Of a stretch of DNA of 64,000 nt, positions 63,442-64,000 are shown one piece after another. A program made the position numbers and the translations under genes. The DNA is from JALZAQ01 sp038253885 (lineage in GTDB: Bacteria > Gemmatimonadota > Gemmatimonadetes > Gemmatimonadales > Gemmatimonadaceae): assembly GCA_038253885.1 (NCBI GenBank), contig JBBSGP010000013.1:12883-76882 (forward strand). The letters are read 5' to 3'. How positions within the stretch are numbered: the first letter of the stretch is position 1; each line of letters starts with the position of its first letter. The notes beneath the pieces are model-generated. The model saw only the letters and a program-made list of their open reading frames with translations, did not search any database and was not told the origin of the DNA.

Positions 63442-63714
63442 ATGGCCGCTGATACTTCATTTCGTGTCACGCCTCGAGTGAACCTTCTTATGCCGACGCC
63501 GCTGTCAATCGCTATGGTTCTCTTTAACATTAGCCTAGTCGGTTGTAGCGATTGGAACCGCAGCCCAACAGCGACCAGACGGACCATCCTAACTAGCCCC
63601 TGTGATCCCGTTGGGCCGCAAATGGCAGTCGGACCTCAGCCAGACATGATGTGCCCGCCCTGGGCGGATCCCGATTCTGTGCGTTCTCCAAATTCTGACA
63701 CCCAATTTCTCTAA
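63442..63714 (+). CDS. Small lipoprotein-like frame cut by the IS element
   Basis: 90 aa, with GGAG six bases before ATG 63442. A hydrophobic segment (TPLSIAMVLFNISLVGC) ends in a Cys and may be a lipoprotein signal. The last residues, from about 63690, come from the IS-like end repeats, so the original C-terminus is probably lost. AT-richer than its neighbours. The preceding 63191-63441 gap contains no gene I can see. Confidence 0.55.
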   Translation: MAADTSFRVTPRVNLLMPTPLSIAMVLFNISLVGCSDWNRSPTATRRTILTSPCDPVGPQMAVGPQPDMMCPPWADPDSVRSPNSDTQFL

Positions 63715-63726
63715 ATTCTGTCACCC
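63690..63726. repeat. Paired repeats at the IS21-type left end
   Basis: Two near-identical 14-base copies, AAATTCTGACACCC at 63690-63703 and AAATTCTGTCACCC at 63713-63726, spaced 23 bases apart. Repeated short motifs like this are typical at the ends of IS21-family elements, where they bind transposase. They sit just before the istA gene. Confidence 0.65.
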
Positions 63727-64000
63727 CTGAGGGCCTCCCTGTTTTGTTGATGCTTCCGCGGTGGGATGTGAGATCCCGATCACCGGAGGCCCGAGGAGGA
63801 TGCTCAGGATGCTTGATCGACATGCGGTCCAGGAGTTGGTGCGTGCTGAGGTAACGGCACGCGAGATTGCGACGCACGTGGGGGTGTCCGTCCGGACGGT
63901 CCGGCGGGTGGTGCGTGAAGGGGTCGTGGAGACCGGGGACGATGCGGTGGCGCGGCGGGCGCGCCAGGTGGGCCGCCCGCGAGTGACGGAGGCCGTGCGC
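63696..64000 (+). mobile_element. IS21-family insertion sequence, left part
   Basis: The element starts near 63696 (a TG at the first repeat is a candidate tip) and runs beyond the window. It comprises the paired end repeats and the start of istA. The partner istB and right end are outside. The exact terminus cannot be fixed without the other end. Confidence 0.7.
63809..64000 (+). CDS. istA: IS21-family transposase IstA, N-terminal part
   Basis: 64 residues from ATG 63809 to the window edge, with no stop; ATG 63800 is in frame but abuts the ribosome site GAGGAGG (63793-63799). It has the start MLDRHAVQELVRAEV and the helix-turn-helix TAREIATHVGVSVRTVRRVV that mark IstA of IS21 elements. The catalytic DDE part lies outside. 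Confidence 0.82.
   Translation, partial: MLDRHAVQELVRAEVTAREIATHVGVSVRTVRRVVREGVVETGDDAVARRARQVGRPRVTEAVR

Overview
The window looks like the chromosome of a high-GC, diderm, free-living bacterium. The best guess is a member of the Gemmatimonadota. This is inferred from the high GC, the many GTG starts, the GWxTD-type secreted proteins, the PorX-type regulator, and the lipid A and outer-membrane genes (TamB, MsbA-like, LpxL-like). No rRNA is present to confirm it. Genes are packed tightly, very often with 4-base ATGA or GTGA stop/start overlaps.

Layout. 2-6023 (+): TamB C-terminus, a diacylglycerol-kinase-like gene, an NtrC-like regulator that lacks the GAFTGA loop, then a coupled set of a four-CxxC zinc protein, a small unknown and an NlpC/P60 peptidase. 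6076-6495 (-): a small unknown. 6553-14914 (+): EamA transporter, HAD phosphatase, CYTH protein, an unusual protein joining a cytoplasmic-type domain to an M14 carboxypeptidase, AcpS, a cytochrome c-FTR1 iron permease fusion, and a UPF0316 protein. 14962-17592 (+): a Kelch and an RCC1 beta-propeller protein, both predicted exported. 17610-19579 (-): a cystathionine gamma-synthase-type enzyme and Lgt.

19580-24949 is an accessory island set between two core minus-strand blocks. It holds a DUF5131 three-Cys protein (+) converging on a TcmP partner protein (-), a DNA methyltransferase fused to an Mrr-like nuclease domain, an unknown 189-aa protein, a broken MltR-like gene and further decayed frames. 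This is the most likely home of a poorly described, possibly anti-phage or DNA-modifying system.

24950-41755 (-) is one long run of nearly contiguous genes. In transcription order: ruvB, two tandem GWxTD proteins, queA, a lipoprotein, tgt, yajC, def, fmt, a tenI-like gene, thiS, thiG, rsmB, a PASTA protein, rpe, a TlpA-type thioredoxin, a YbbR protein and tsaD. It combines tRNA modification, translation initiation and termination of formylation, thiazole synthesis and envelope functions.

41908-45455: lspA (+), then yebC-ruvC-ruvA-aminotransferase (-). 45595-48774: an ABC-2 permease, a YpfJ-type zinc peptidase, and a DnaB-C-like ATPase with a small partner. 48869-56378 (+): a PorX-like receiver-PglZ regulator, MsbA-like exporter, glycosyltransferase, LpxL-like acyltransferase, a lone DppC-like permease and a class V aminotransferase. 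56400-62273: tyrS (-), then a class A penicillin-binding protein, a PHP protein and an amidohydrolase (+). 62228-63190 (-): a lipoprotein. The right edge carries a small lipoprotein-like frame cut by the left end of an IS21-family element, whose istA runs off the window.
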